NCBI RefSeq assembly: GCF_024170005.1
Contig: NZ_JALJXJ010000007.1
Location: 62,001-126,000, forward strand
Direction: 5' to 3'
Source of the DNA: Azospirillum lipoferum
GTDB taxonomy: Bacteria; Pseudomonadota; Alphaproteobacteria; Azospirillales; Azospirillaceae
DNA length: 64,000 nt
Shown here: piece after piece, positions 11,901 to 19,155 of the stretch
Layout of the letters: each line of letters begins with the position of its first letter
How positions within the stretch are numbered: the stretch's first letter is position 1
The notes under the pieces: model-generated
What the model saw: only the letters and a program-made list of their open reading frames with translations
Databases searched by the model: none
Told to the model about the DNA's origin: nothing
Position numbers and translations under genes: made by a program

Positions 11901-13831
11901 AGCCCGGTGGGCGTGCCGTCCAGGAAGACCAGCTGGATGTCGAGCTGCCCGCGCAGCAGCAGGTCGAGCGCCATGGTCCAGCCGGCGCCGGCGGTGAAGC
12001 CGGGCAGGGTGCCGCTGCCGGTCTGCTGGAGGAGCGCCGACAGCGCGGTGACGGCGTCGGACACGGTGGCCGGCGCCGTGCTCAGCGCCATGTGCTGTCC
12101 GATGGCCAGCAGGTTGACCTGGAGGTTGCCGGACCCGGTGCCGGGAAGCGCCGGTGCCGCACCCGGCTGCGTCGGATCCCAGCTTGGCGAGGCGGTGCCG
12201 AGAAGGTCGCTGAAATTGCCCTGGACCGTCAGGGCGAAGCCCTTGCCCGACTGGTAGGACAGCGTAATCCCGGTGACCGACACCCCGAGCAGCGAGGCGT
12301 TGTCGAGCGTCAGCGTGATCTGCGCGGAGCTGGTCTTGAAATCGATGGCGAGCGACACCGATTCCAGCGGGATGGTGACGTCGCCGAAGAAGCCGCCCCA
12401 CGGGTCGGGCAGGGCCGTCCCCTGTTCGCCCGTGAACATCGCGATGAAGTCGCCGATCACCTGCGCCAGCGTGATCGGCGACGCCTGACCGGCCGTATAG
12501 GCCAGCGTCAGCGTCTCGGTGCCGGCGGTGTAGGTGCCGGTCAGCTTGCCGCCGAAGGCGCTGGCGTTCAGCGTGCTGCCCTGCGCGCCGCCGAACTGGT
12601 ACTCCAGCGTCACCGCGAAGCCGTCGATGGTCGCATCGACCGTCACGCTGCCCTGCGTCGCCGGGGTGGCGCCGGACTGGTGGCTGAAGGTGAAGGCGGC
12701 ATCAAGCTGGACGCCGCCCAGCCCGGCCCAGGCCACGCCGACGCTGCCCGACAGCCCGAACAGGGGAGCGGTCCCCGGTGTGTACCGGCAATCGAGCGTC
12801 AGGGTGCCGAGCGTCACCGCATCGGTGTCCAGCAGGGTGGAGGCGGGCGGGGACAGGCCGAGGATCGCCAGCAGCTGCGTCAGCGTCAGCGTGGTGCCGG
12901 TCAGCTTCTGCGCCGCCAGCGTGGCCGGCACGTCGAGCGCGCCGGTGATCGTCCAGGTCGGCGTCAGCGGGCTTCCCGGCGTCCGGGTGGCAACCACCGA
13001 CAGGTCGGCGTCGAAGGCCAGCGATTTCTGCGACGCGGCGACCTCGACCAGGATGGTGCTGGCGACCGCCAGCGACAGTTGTCCGGAGCCGATCTCCAGC
13101 GCGAAGGTGACGGACTGGATGGTGAAGCCGTCGGCGTTCGCGGCGGGCGACGGCGGATCGACCAGCCCGACCTCCAGCATCAGCCCCTTGCTGAGGACGT
13201 CCAGTTCGAAATTGAAGATCTCCACCGCCATGCTGTCGAACAGCGTGGTGCTGATCCCCAGCGGCGTCAGGAAATCCGACGTCGGCAGCGGCGCGAAGGT
13301 GGACGGCATTGCCGCGACGAGGTTCAGCGCCGGCACGAACAGCGAGACGTTGAGTGCCGGCGCGCCGGCCTTGGCGCCGAGCGCCAGGGTGCCGTTCAGC
13401 ACCATCGACAGCGTCGGCGACGAGCCGGGGTTGGCGAGCGTCAGGTCGATGCTGGCGACGCTCACCGGCAGGCTGGAATCGCCGAACAGGTTGAAGGTCG
13501 GTGGCGTCACCAGTCCCAAGGACACGGCGACGGTCGCCAGCGAGTTGTCGGGCAGCAGCTCGTACGACACCGTGTCGAGCGTGAGCGCCGCAGTGAGCAC
13601 GTCGACGAGATTCGTCAGTTCCGGCGGAACGAGGTCGAGAAGCGATTGCCCGGCGAACAGCCCCGCCACCTGCTGGAACCCGACCGATTTCAGGCTGCTG
13701 ACATCCAGGGTCACCAGCGCATGGCTGTTCGGCGTGGTGTTGGCGGCCTGGATGTCGGCCAGCGTGAAGGTCGGCGGCTGTCCCGTGGTGACGGATTGGC
13801 AAACCGCCGCAGAAATATTCGTGCCGGTCAT
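5969..13831 (-). CDS. Giant 2620-aa beta-rich protein of unknown function
   Basis: I do not recognise a named family. The 2620-aa sequence is rich in Ala, Thr, Ser, Gly and Leu, poor in Cys and Lys, and built of short alternating strands (for example SAQITLTLDNASLLGVSVTG). Residues ~1-920 hold repeated strand-turn units of this kind and a Gly-rich loop QGGGGGSQEYW. Residues ~920-951 are a low-complexity Ala/Ser/Thr linker. The rest mixes helical Ala-rich stretches with more beta modules. No signal peptide, membrane span or obvious enzyme motif is seen. ATG 13831 is preceded by GGCGGAG, 16 nt after the nuclease-like gene. The pattern resembles large scaffold or adhesin-like proteins, but with no export signal I cannot say where it acts. 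Its composition and codon bias match the neighbours, so it is a normal, intact gene. Confidence 0.85.
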   Translation of the reverse strand: MTGTNISAAVCQSVTTGQPPTFTLADIQAANTTPNSHALVTLDVSSLKSVGFQQVAGLFAGQSLLDLVPPELTNLVDVLTAALTLDTVSYELLPDNSLATVAVSLGLVTPPTFNLFGDSSLPVSVASIDLTLANPGSSPTLSMVLNGTLALGAKAGAPALNVSLFVPALNLVAAMPSTFAPLPTSDFLTPLGISTTLFDSMAVEIFNFELDVLSKGLMLEVGLVDPPSPAANADGFTIQSVTFALEIGSGQLSLAVASTILVEVAASQKSLAFDADLSVVATRTPGSPLTPTWTITGALDVPATLAAQKLTGTTLTLTQLLAILGLSPPASTLLDTDAVTLGTLTLDCRYTPGTAPLFGLSGSVGVAWAGLGGVQLDAAFTFSHQSGATPATQGSVTVDATIDGFAVTLEYQFGGAQGSTLNASAFGGKLTGTYTAGTETLTLAYTAGQASPITLAQVIGDFIAMFTGEQGTALPDPWGGFFGDVTIPLESVSLAIDFKTSSAQITLTLDNASLLGVSVTGITLSYQSGKGFALTVQGNFSDLLGTASPSWDPTQPGAAPALPGTGSGNLQVNLLAIGQHMALSTAPATVSDAVTALSALLQQTGSGTLPGFTAGAGWTMALDLLLRGQLDIQLVFLDGTPTGLYGAQVTVASTPAKGGGGSGYLSQLAGLQAEIQYSTISGTLGEYQGILVPPTALQHLQVGMCALQLPSISARFYTDGEFYVDLGFPTGGDFSQSFGITAPPYQGYGGLYFGRLSPSQAGNLPSVTGGSFSTETEFGIGLKLGLYEGWSKGPLTASLSATLSGIFQGVFAEYTAQGGGGGSQEYWCIEASVGVEGEVTGSVDFTVIAASLDVAVSVTAEVLATAGYAFPVSIDATLAVSLSVTINLGIVHISHSFAFSTTLAETVTVGSNQQPVPPWTAASSISAAAASTTASTTAASGTAVGTASGGASAPVFTPFAGFKLPIALCVTPVLSQALNAQQAAEWVYVAETTLPASPNQGSSTNAATFDDFAQLVVAWFAQAVLGGSVPAAADPRTAVALTLAQIQQLEAALQGMRKTPAVPAAADVQAFFAGNLALGLQSVFDAAPQGNTTQPVPTVPFPLPPTCSVVVSQISTGATSLLQGQPQAVPAAAAPDGPGPAVLRDYLILVALSSLGSLQTVATAQAQTVSALFAALGDAADNIAGMVSRFMLHGQQLGGGPLYNATGQISPPFTPNAQETLTVSITSSAPSSYGLIFPNSKADGTGQIVLASSDPQPVVYSGQTISGWSGLAPTEGSALAAGLMPETATVQRRYRLGTGTQVVAQAGGSSVAVLRPLPTALRQALSAAGGLSAVSLTDPSTASVVAASTYAWAVQVEFSIRTLPAAGRAGAPVYAVHTVSASGLQRLQALYADLGAASPPVSLTALMLAVPVKGAASSTSTVAVRQVDVGSGDAILYQSQQAVPGTPDAAAFIATLLAAGLEQERGFILYVPDQNGTAVIPQSLFDGHGVAHLTLVASLSHATAADGTETLRPYVTAMVASPQAPAHPLSIAAAALTETVRRVPLGSVRMWQTNSTTPSNPAIAYQPTIDNLFGLVAFYPTVMDGQTTIYSGTTPVIVSQSNSGASNGTCRHTATFSILQHVEATAAQAQPSILSPDLPQLLSLAADPYQFVGNVFTARTKWVDLFGNMLPVRSAAGQIAGQVLQWTDPLLGLQGWPGLSFSYSFATAAGGDRLLSLALNWSQPTSLSSERMGELIATLVRAYHQLAHVNVTLSTSLVPTPLDALLEFTTPPAPTPGPYPVPPQTVAGALQSRLIGILQALAAGTGTAPALAPLQFVLPADTAFNTAPLYRLSATLDFALSLPLSLSGNQSFTARTVLPPLQSGNGSGSGTTIATARAFATAIETVLASQSPILLLGAGGGRIPDFWVLRWGAGGIDLTVSGTSWQGYAPAPLSPQLFSGSVPLGNLPASVNQFLQSYAGGDTLPATGAVAGLDCDAEMKRVLANLDRFLAPGVAVPALATAATAPAVAAMTALKTTLASSLSTGAVSLTDGSKAPAPVAAALQEAMRTKAEAFYDIDAVATLAVTTAALAGLDGLVLSGHLLPDGNQPAGLKLGMVSGSIAGGGTGGTGTLAVTLSGGRRLALDSATLPGSLRIDAIQVNVTDLAVDTTGALPPGPTALTCRQGEWLRVVNPPGPTLPVPASIIGLPRRTHPTAPVLRSQTATPNAGSGDALQTAKGWALSAEYHHRPVAQDTVLARIAVNGATETVTSGNVAGSLPTALGLHALVYPLLQSHGLAALQPYGFTLSAEEEGAIQSFAALCGTMATTLASTQDTVTAGQDTLSAPLVYSFEINEGPQSAGSGDLQSPWLVEVRQAGTAGSAADLAVGIPGYKPAAVSATADLAVYSYSSVADGTPLTAASGMLPGRRTLSMTGLLDVVGAQSAQLFLSVERNRYLWSQTASPTFPAAFLLTSGSVSFPNPARPFFTCTTPIAMTALSGMPASGGLVTYLSQFLPELVSSTMTGVTLPNQMIVQLVVSLETVLSPALPPVVTPIAMTLDIGLAPNISAAGAASWATQIADQVNGWVTGASAHGYAPGARPWSTASLLFQVTLIAPTQTPEQPVLVLRSVTLPLSSVTALQS

Positions 13832-13847
13832 GATTGCTGCTCCGCCC

Positions 13848-15125
13848 TCAGGTCAGGGTGATTTGCACAGGAATGTGATCGCTGACGAATATCCGATAGA
13901 AGACCGAGCAGATATTGATCTGGTCCGTCTCGGAGACGGTGCCGTCCAGAACCCCGAGATACTGAGCCAGGACGTCCGGCCATTCACCGCCCTCAAGCTC
14001 TTGATTTGGCAGGGGCAGGTGGGCGATATAGCTCCGCTCGTCGAAAAGAAGGTCCATGATGCCTTCGTTCGATGTCAGGATCTCTGCCAGGGTTCGGTCG
14101 GCGTACAGAACGCCCACCGGGTCGTAGATGCCGACGCTGTTCACCACCTCGCTGCCGAACGCGAAATCGCGTGCCGTGTACAGGTAGGAGTCGTCGTTGT
14201 ATTCGGCGTTGAAATAGTCGATGGGGCGGACCATGGTCGCCGGCGAATCGCCGTCGTTCTGGATCATGGTCCGCGTCAGCCCGGCGGTGGTGGCCATTCC
14301 GGCGGCGGACAGCCCGTTGGCGAACGTCTTCAGGTTCAGGTCGCCGGCGAACACGCGGACCGCGTTGGTGTTGTACGCGCCGGTCACCGTCCGGCTGCAC
14401 AGATCCCCGGCGGCCATCGTGGCGATCGTGCCGGCGATGCTGCTGTTGAGGTGCACGGGGGCATGATAGGCGACGACCGGAAACGAGATTTCGTTGCAGG
14501 TGACGGTAACCATGACCGGCCGGCGGGTGTTCACCCGGCTGAGGATGTTCGCGTCCTTCTCGTCGTCGCCCACGATGTTCGGAATGTTCGAATAGGGGAA
14601 GCCGATCAACCCCTTGTCGGGTGCGGTGTCCGTCCCCTTGAAGGCGATGCCCATCTGGTTTCCGTCGGGCACCCAGTTGAAGCGGTATCCTTCGTTGACC
14701 AGCCCGATCACATGGTCGGCGGTTGTGCTGTGGTCCGTCGCATCCATGCCGTAGGACTGGGACTGGGCCGTCGTCTGCAGGGTGACCGCGTTGCCCCGCC
14801 AGAAGACGGCATACCCCTCGTTGTTGGCGTTCTGCGAGAAGAAGAGATCGTCGAAGGTCGGGTAGTCCCCCGTCGACACAGCCCCCTTGACGACGTCGAA
14901 GTGCCAGTCCGTCTGGTCCAGGCTGTTCAGCAGGTTGGTCACGACGGGCAGCCGGACGATGCCGTTCTCCCGCACCTCCTGCACCATCACGACCTGCGCC
15001 TCCGACTTCGCCATGATGACGGCGATCATCTGGTCGCGGATCATCCTGCACAGATTGTCCACCGGCGTGTTCCCGGTGAACTTGGCGCCGTACATCTCGA
15101 TGTTCCAGACGAGTATGGTGAGCAT
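13848..15125 (-). CDS. DNase I-like (EEP superfamily) phosphodiesterase
   Basis: 425 aa, covering the whole endonuclease/exonuclease/phosphatase fold. The active-site set is complete: N8 in ILVWNIE, E50 in VMVQEVRENG, H221 in VAYHAPVH, D262 and N264 in FAGDLNLK, and D416/H417 in the terminal VSDHIPVQITL. Family members cleave phosphodiesters of DNA, RNA, inositol phosphates or sphingomyelin using Mg2+. The substrate cannot be told from the sequence. No signal peptide, unlike secreted DNase I or sphingomyelinases. It lies between the two very large proteins with gaps of 22 and 16 nt, so co-expression is likely. GAGGA precedes ATG 15125. Confidence 0.82.
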   Translation of the reverse strand: MLTILVWNIEMYGAKFTGNTPVDNLCRMIRDQMIAVIMAKSEAQVVMVQEVRENGIVRLPVVTNLLNSLDQTDWHFDVVKGAVSTGDYPTFDDLFFSQNANNEGYAVFWRGNAVTLQTTAQSQSYGMDATDHSTTADHVIGLVNEGYRFNWVPDGNQMGIAFKGTDTAPDKGLIGFPYSNIPNIVGDDEKDANILSRVNTRRPVMVTVTCNEISFPVVAYHAPVHLNSSIAGTIATMAAGDLCSRTVTGAYNTNAVRVFAGDLNLKTFANGLSAAGMATTAGLTRTMIQNDGDSPATMVRPIDYFNAEYNDDSYLYTARDFAFGSEVVNSVGIYDPVGVLYADRTLAEILTSNEGIMDLLFDERSYIAHLPLPNQELEGGEWPDVLAQYLGVLDGTVSETDQINICSVFYRIFVSDHIPVQITLT

Positions 15126-15147
15126 GTCTGCGTCCTCGGTCGGGAGA

Positions 15148-18100
15148 TTACGACGCGGCGCGGGCGTAGCCGCCGAACCAGCCGAGCGTCGGCGTGCCCC
15201 CGGTCCCGGCGAAGCCGGCCAGATAGAGGTCGACGGAGCCGGCGGTCGGGAAGGTCTTCGACAGGATGGTCAGCCCGATCTCGCCCAAGCGCAGGACATA
15301 GGTGCCGGACTGCTGGCTGAGGGTCGCGCTGGTGGCGCCGATGGTCACGACGCCCTCGATGGTCAGGCCGAGCGGCATTCCCGCCGGCCCGATGAAACGG
15401 ACCCACAGATCAAGCGAGCGCCCGTCGCCACCCGACGAAACCGGTGCCCAGGCCAGGAGGAAATCGGCCGACAGCACGGCGTTCCCGGCCAGCGCGCCGC
15501 TGCCGCCGAGATCGAGGTCGAGGACCAGCCCCAGCCAGGGTTTCGTGTAATCGGGCGCCGTTCCGGCGGACGGCGTGACGGTGACCCTCTGGTAGCCGAG
15601 CGATGCCGGGCTGCCCGACGGCTGTACCAGCACCCCCTGCGCGCCGACCGGCATCGATGCGGCGAGACTGCCGGCGCGGTAATAGTTGGAGCCGTAGGCC
15701 GCCGCCAAGGGCAGGCCGGCGGCCGGCAGGGCGGCACCCGGCAGGGCGCCGAGCTGCACCGCCGCCGGGTTCGCACCGAAGGTCACCGGGCTGGCCGACC
15801 AGTCCATGGTGATGGGATAGCCGGAAAAGGCGACGGTGCCGTAGGACAGCAGGTCGAGCGCGCCGGCCGGCGCCATCGGGGTGGTCAGCCATCCCGACAG
15901 GCTGAAGACCATCGAGGTCGCCGTCGGCATGGTCGTCGTCACGCCACCGACGACCACCGTGGAAATCCCGGCGCTGACCAGCGGAATGCTGGTGACGGAT
16001 CCGGGGGGCGGGGCCAGCGCGTAGGTGGTCGTGCCGCCGACGCTGTGGGCCGAGCCGGCCAGAGGAATGCTGCTGCCGGGCTGTCCGGCAGCGTCGTCGA
16101 ACAGGCTTTCGATCGCCAGCGCGCCGGCACTGGCGAACGCCGTCATGGTGGAGTTCACGAAGGTCGCCTGCAGGCTGGTCGTCACCAGGGTTGCGGCGAC
16201 GTTCGAGCCGGCCGCCGGCTGCGGCGCCGGACCGACGGCGGGCAGGGTGCTGGAGGCCGCATAGTCGATGAAGCCGAACATCGCGCTGTTCTGCGCGAAC
16301 TGCTCGGCCGCGCCGGTGGCGGTGTTGGCTCTGGACAGCTGCGTGACCGACACGCCGATATGGTCGGCGTAGAGCGCCGCATCGCCGGTGCCGATCAGGA
16401 TCGGCTCCAGGCTGGGGGCGCAGTTGCCGATGTCGACCTGGGGCTTGAGGACCAGCAGGCCGGACCAGGCCGGATCGTCGAGGATGTCGATCAGCGGCCC
16501 ATAGGCGGCCGGTCCCTTGCCGCCGTTCCATTTCGCCCGCACCGAGGCGACGTAACGGGACAGGTGCGCGGCCAGCAGCCCGCCCGTCGGATCGAAGGCG
16601 GTGTCGTTGAAAATGGCGTAGCCGGACCAGGCACCCGGCGTGGTGACCAGTTGCGACAGGGGGGCGCCGGCCGCCTTGAACAGCATCACGGTGCCGAAGG
16701 TCCCGCCGCTGATCTGGCCGTTGTTCGGCAGCGGAATGGTGAAGGCCCAGCCGTCCAGGCTCATCGTCGCCGTCAGGGGGGCGGACGCGGCGACGGCGGC
16801 GGACAGGCAGGTCATGACGACGAAGGGCTGCGGCGTCAGGAACGCATCGGCCAGTGCGGCCGGCAGAGCCCCGTTGCCGGCCGCCTGGAACCCGACCGAT
16901 ACGGCGGTGCCCGGCCCCTGCTGCGCCGCGAAGGTCAGCGAGGTCATGGCACCGGTGGCCGTGTTGAAACCGGCGACGACGCCCTGGGGGGTGACCGCCA
17001 TCGAGGCCCCGTTCTGCAGGGTCGGGGTGGCCGCGGAGGCCGCTGCGATGATCGCGGCGCGCCGGACCGCGAGGAAGCCGCTCTCGAAACCCGGCAGGTC
17101 GCTTCCCGCGGGCGCGGTCGCGATGCCGGCGTAGGGCACCATCGGAACCGGCGTGCCGGCACCGGGGAATTGTCCGGTGGCGAGCCTCGCCGGCCCCAGG
17201 ACCGACGGGGTGCTGGTGCCGACGAACAGCGGGGCCGCCGCCGACTGCGCGTCCCAGGCCAGCCCGGCTCCGGTCGCGGAATCGGTCAGCGTCAGCCATG
17301 CCGTGGTGCAGGGCGGCGACCCGTTGCCGGTCCAGATGCCGTAGCCGGGCGTCCCGGTCGCCGCCGGTGCCGCGCTCTGCCAGACGGTGGCCGGGCTGCC
17401 TGGGACGAAGGTGACCTGCGCGGTGGCGGTGAGGGCGGCCGTCTCCACGCCGGACAGGCCGCACAGCAGGGCCGCCGGCATCACATCCGTTCCGCCGGAC
17501 AGGCCGAGGGCGAAGGTGCCGGCGGGTGTCCAGCGGAGGCTGCCGTCGGGGGCTCCCCCCAGGCTGAGCCCGCCGGTGCTGCCGTCTGCGGTCAGGGTCA
17601 CCGGCGTGAGCAGCGCCGTACGGAAGGTGGAGGCCAGGGCCGGCGCCCCCGTCCCGAAGACGAGGCGTCCGGTCGAGCCGCCGCTGGCGGCGCTTGGCGC
17701 CAGGACGAGCGTTCCCGCGATGCTGGTATGGGTGAAATCGACGCTCGCGTCGAACAGCGGGTAGCTGTAAAGCGTCCCGCCATTGGCGGGCGGGGGCGTT
17801 CCGGCGGTGGGCTGGGGCTGGACCGCATAGGTGAAGCCGGCGGCGGTCTGTCCGAATCCGGACTGCGAGGTGACGGCCATCGACAGGCTGCCCATCGCTT
17901 GCCCCGCCGTGGCATCGACGGCGAGCGTGATCTCGCTGGTCAGGAACAGGCTGCCGTTATTGCCACTGCCGGTGGCGATCACCAGCTGACCGCCGCTCAT
18001 CAGGAAGCCGCTGCCGGTCGCCGACAGCTGGACCGGATCGCCGACGCTCGACAGGGTCAGGCCGGTGCCATCGGTGCCGGGGGCGAGCAGAGCCGGCGTG

Positions 18101-18546
18101 GTGGTGGTCAGCGCCAGGGAATCGACGAAACCGTCCAGGCTGGCGGTGAAGCGCAGCATCGGCAGCCCTGTGGGCAGAGCGCCCAGCGATCCTGCCCACA
18201 GGATCAGGCAGCCGGTAAAGCCGCTGACTGACTGTATCTGGGCGACCAGCGACGCACCGAATGCCTGTGCCGCCGTGCTGGCCGACGCGAAGGGACCGGG
18301 CGCTGCAAGCGGCAGCGGTTCCCCGAAGAAGGCGACGGCGACGCTGTAGCCCGCTGCGCCGTTCGACGGAAAGGGGAGGCCGAGAAAATTGTCAAGACCG
18401 CCGACCGTGGGCGCTGCCGCACCCGTCGGGTAGAGGATGATGGCAAAGCCGCTGGACACACCATTCTGCTCATCGAGCGCATAGACCGACAGCGAGTTTT
18501 TTCCGTCAGCAAGATCGCAGGCACCAAGTGCAGTCATGGTCGCCAT
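15148..18546 (-). CDS. Large 1132-aa beta-rich protein of unknown function
   Basis: First gene of the five-gene unit. I chose ATG 18546 (MATMTALGACDLADGKNSLS) because GGAGTGGG lies just upstream; the frame is open to 18726 but that stretch is AT-rich and Arg-rich and looks non-coding. The protein is 1132 aa, full of Ala/Gly/Ser/Thr and short strands, with no signal peptide, membrane span or recognised catalytic motif. A conserved-looking middle (FAQNSAMFGFIDY, DPAWSGLLVLKPQVDIG) and a C-terminal module ending TLGWFGGYARAAS suggest several beta domains. It resembles the 2620-aa neighbour in composition, and I suspect, without proof, that both are large subunits of one assembly. Confidence 0.82.
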   Translation of the reverse strand: MATMTALGACDLADGKNSLSVYALDEQNGVSSGFAIILYPTGAAAPTVGGLDNFLGLPFPSNGAAGYSVAVAFFGEPLPLAAPGPFASASTAAQAFGASLVAQIQSVSGFTGCLILWAGSLGALPTGLPMLRFTASLDGFVDSLALTTTTPALLAPGTDGTGLTLSSVGDPVQLSATGSGFLMSGGQLVIATGSGNNGSLFLTSEITLAVDATAGQAMGSLSMAVTSQSGFGQTAAGFTYAVQPQPTAGTPPPANGGTLYSYPLFDASVDFTHTSIAGTLVLAPSAASGGSTGRLVFGTGAPALASTFRTALLTPVTLTADGSTGGLSLGGAPDGSLRWTPAGTFALGLSGGTDVMPAALLCGLSGVETAALTATAQVTFVPGSPATVWQSAAPAATGTPGYGIWTGNGSPPCTTAWLTLTDSATGAGLAWDAQSAAAPLFVGTSTPSVLGPARLATGQFPGAGTPVPMVPYAGIATAPAGSDLPGFESGFLAVRRAAIIAAASAATPTLQNGASMAVTPQGVVAGFNTATGAMTSLTFAAQQGPGTAVSVGFQAAGNGALPAALADAFLTPQPFVVMTCLSAAVAASAPLTATMSLDGWAFTIPLPNNGQISGGTFGTVMLFKAAGAPLSQLVTTPGAWSGYAIFNDTAFDPTGGLLAAHLSRYVASVRAKWNGGKGPAAYGPLIDILDDPAWSGLLVLKPQVDIGNCAPSLEPILIGTGDAALYADHIGVSVTQLSRANTATGAAEQFAQNSAMFGFIDYAASSTLPAVGPAPQPAAGSNVAATLVTTSLQATFVNSTMTAFASAGALAIESLFDDAAGQPGSSIPLAGSAHSVGGTTTYALAPPPGSVTSIPLVSAGISTVVVGGVTTTMPTATSMVFSLSGWLTTPMAPAGALDLLSYGTVAFSGYPITMDWSASPVTFGANPAAVQLGALPGAALPAAGLPLAAAYGSNYYRAGSLAASMPVGAQGVLVQPSGSPASLGYQRVTVTPSAGTAPDYTKPWLGLVLDLDLGGSGALAGNAVLSADFLLAWAPVSSGGDGRSLDLWVRFIGPAGMPLGLTIEGVVTIGATSATLSQQSGTYVLRLGEIGLTILSKTFPTAGSVDLYLAGFAGTGGTPTLGWFGGYARAAS

Positions 18547-19155
18547 GGGCCCACTCCGGATCTGTACATGAAGTGAAAAGGCTTTTCGTGAAGTTCTGCG
18601 GACCGCCCGACTACAATATTCTTGCTTTTCCGCTCCGATCATAATTCGCGAGCGAAAAAGGATTTTTGGGATGTTTGCCGGCGGCGCTTGGCGAGCAGAA
18701 GGACTATCAACCGACCATCGTTGCAAACCTATAGATCAGCGATTTTTCGGAATCAAGTGACGAAATGTGTCTCCTATTTCGACATATATTATAAAAATAG
18801 CACGTATTGCGGGTGATGGTGGAGGGATGTGGTCGGGTGTCCTGATGGGGTGCCAGCGTCAACCGCGCTTGGTGGACAGCGGAGATTGGGAGACGACGAT
18901 CCTCGCTGTGCGACGAGAGGATTTCTGAAATCGGCTTGTCCTGAACCAGCCTGAACCCAGGATGCAGCCCTATGCGATGTCGCATGGGGTTGTAGTATTT
19001 TTCATAACTTAGCTTATGTGCTTTAAGCTTGTAAACGGGGTAGGTTCTATTCTGAAGTGCAACTCTCTTGTAATCACAAGGCTTCACCAATCGTAATCGC
19101 TTACGGATGAACATCATTCGCAGCCTGAGGCGAGCCGGGGCCACAATGCCGACCT
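18547..19155. other. AT-rich intergenic leader between the five-gene unit and tetR
   Basis: About 600 bp with clearly lower GC than the rest. It holds an AT-rich box (TATAAT on the minus strand, 18788-18793) without a convincing -35, and two dyads: 18969-18988 and CATAA-N6-TTATG at 19003-19018. It probably carries the promoter and control region of the five-gene unit. A 145-codon minus-strand frame (18707-19144) is open but has unusual composition for this genome and no ribosome site, so I do not call it a gene. Confidence 0.5.
18969..18988. promoter_or_regulatory. Inverted repeat in the AT-rich leader
   Basis: CCTATGCGA-TG-TCGCATGGG, 9-bp half-sites with one mismatch, ~420 nt upstream of the 1132-aa gene. 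A possible operator of the five-gene unit; the binding protein is unknown. Confidence 0.35.

Noticed and set aside
5799..12401. 2200-codon minus-strand frame overlapping the giant gene
   Set aside because: Arg/Pro/His-rich shadow in another frame of the same strand; it runs into the collar gene and has no family features.
6797..13861. 2354-codon open frame on the plus strand opposite the giant gene
   Set aside because: Arg/Gly/Gln-rich translation typical of the antisense of a GC-rich coding region; the minus-strand 2620-aa frame has a proper start, ribosome site and sensible composition.
12534..18231. Long plus-strand frames opposite the nuclease-like and 1132-aa genes
   Set aside because: Low-complexity antisense translations without motifs; the minus-strand genes account for the region.
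18707..19144. 145-codon frame in the AT-rich leader
   Set aside because: Lys/Arg/Tyr-rich, no ribosome site, no family match that I recognise, and codon use unlike neighbours; kept as non-coding leader.
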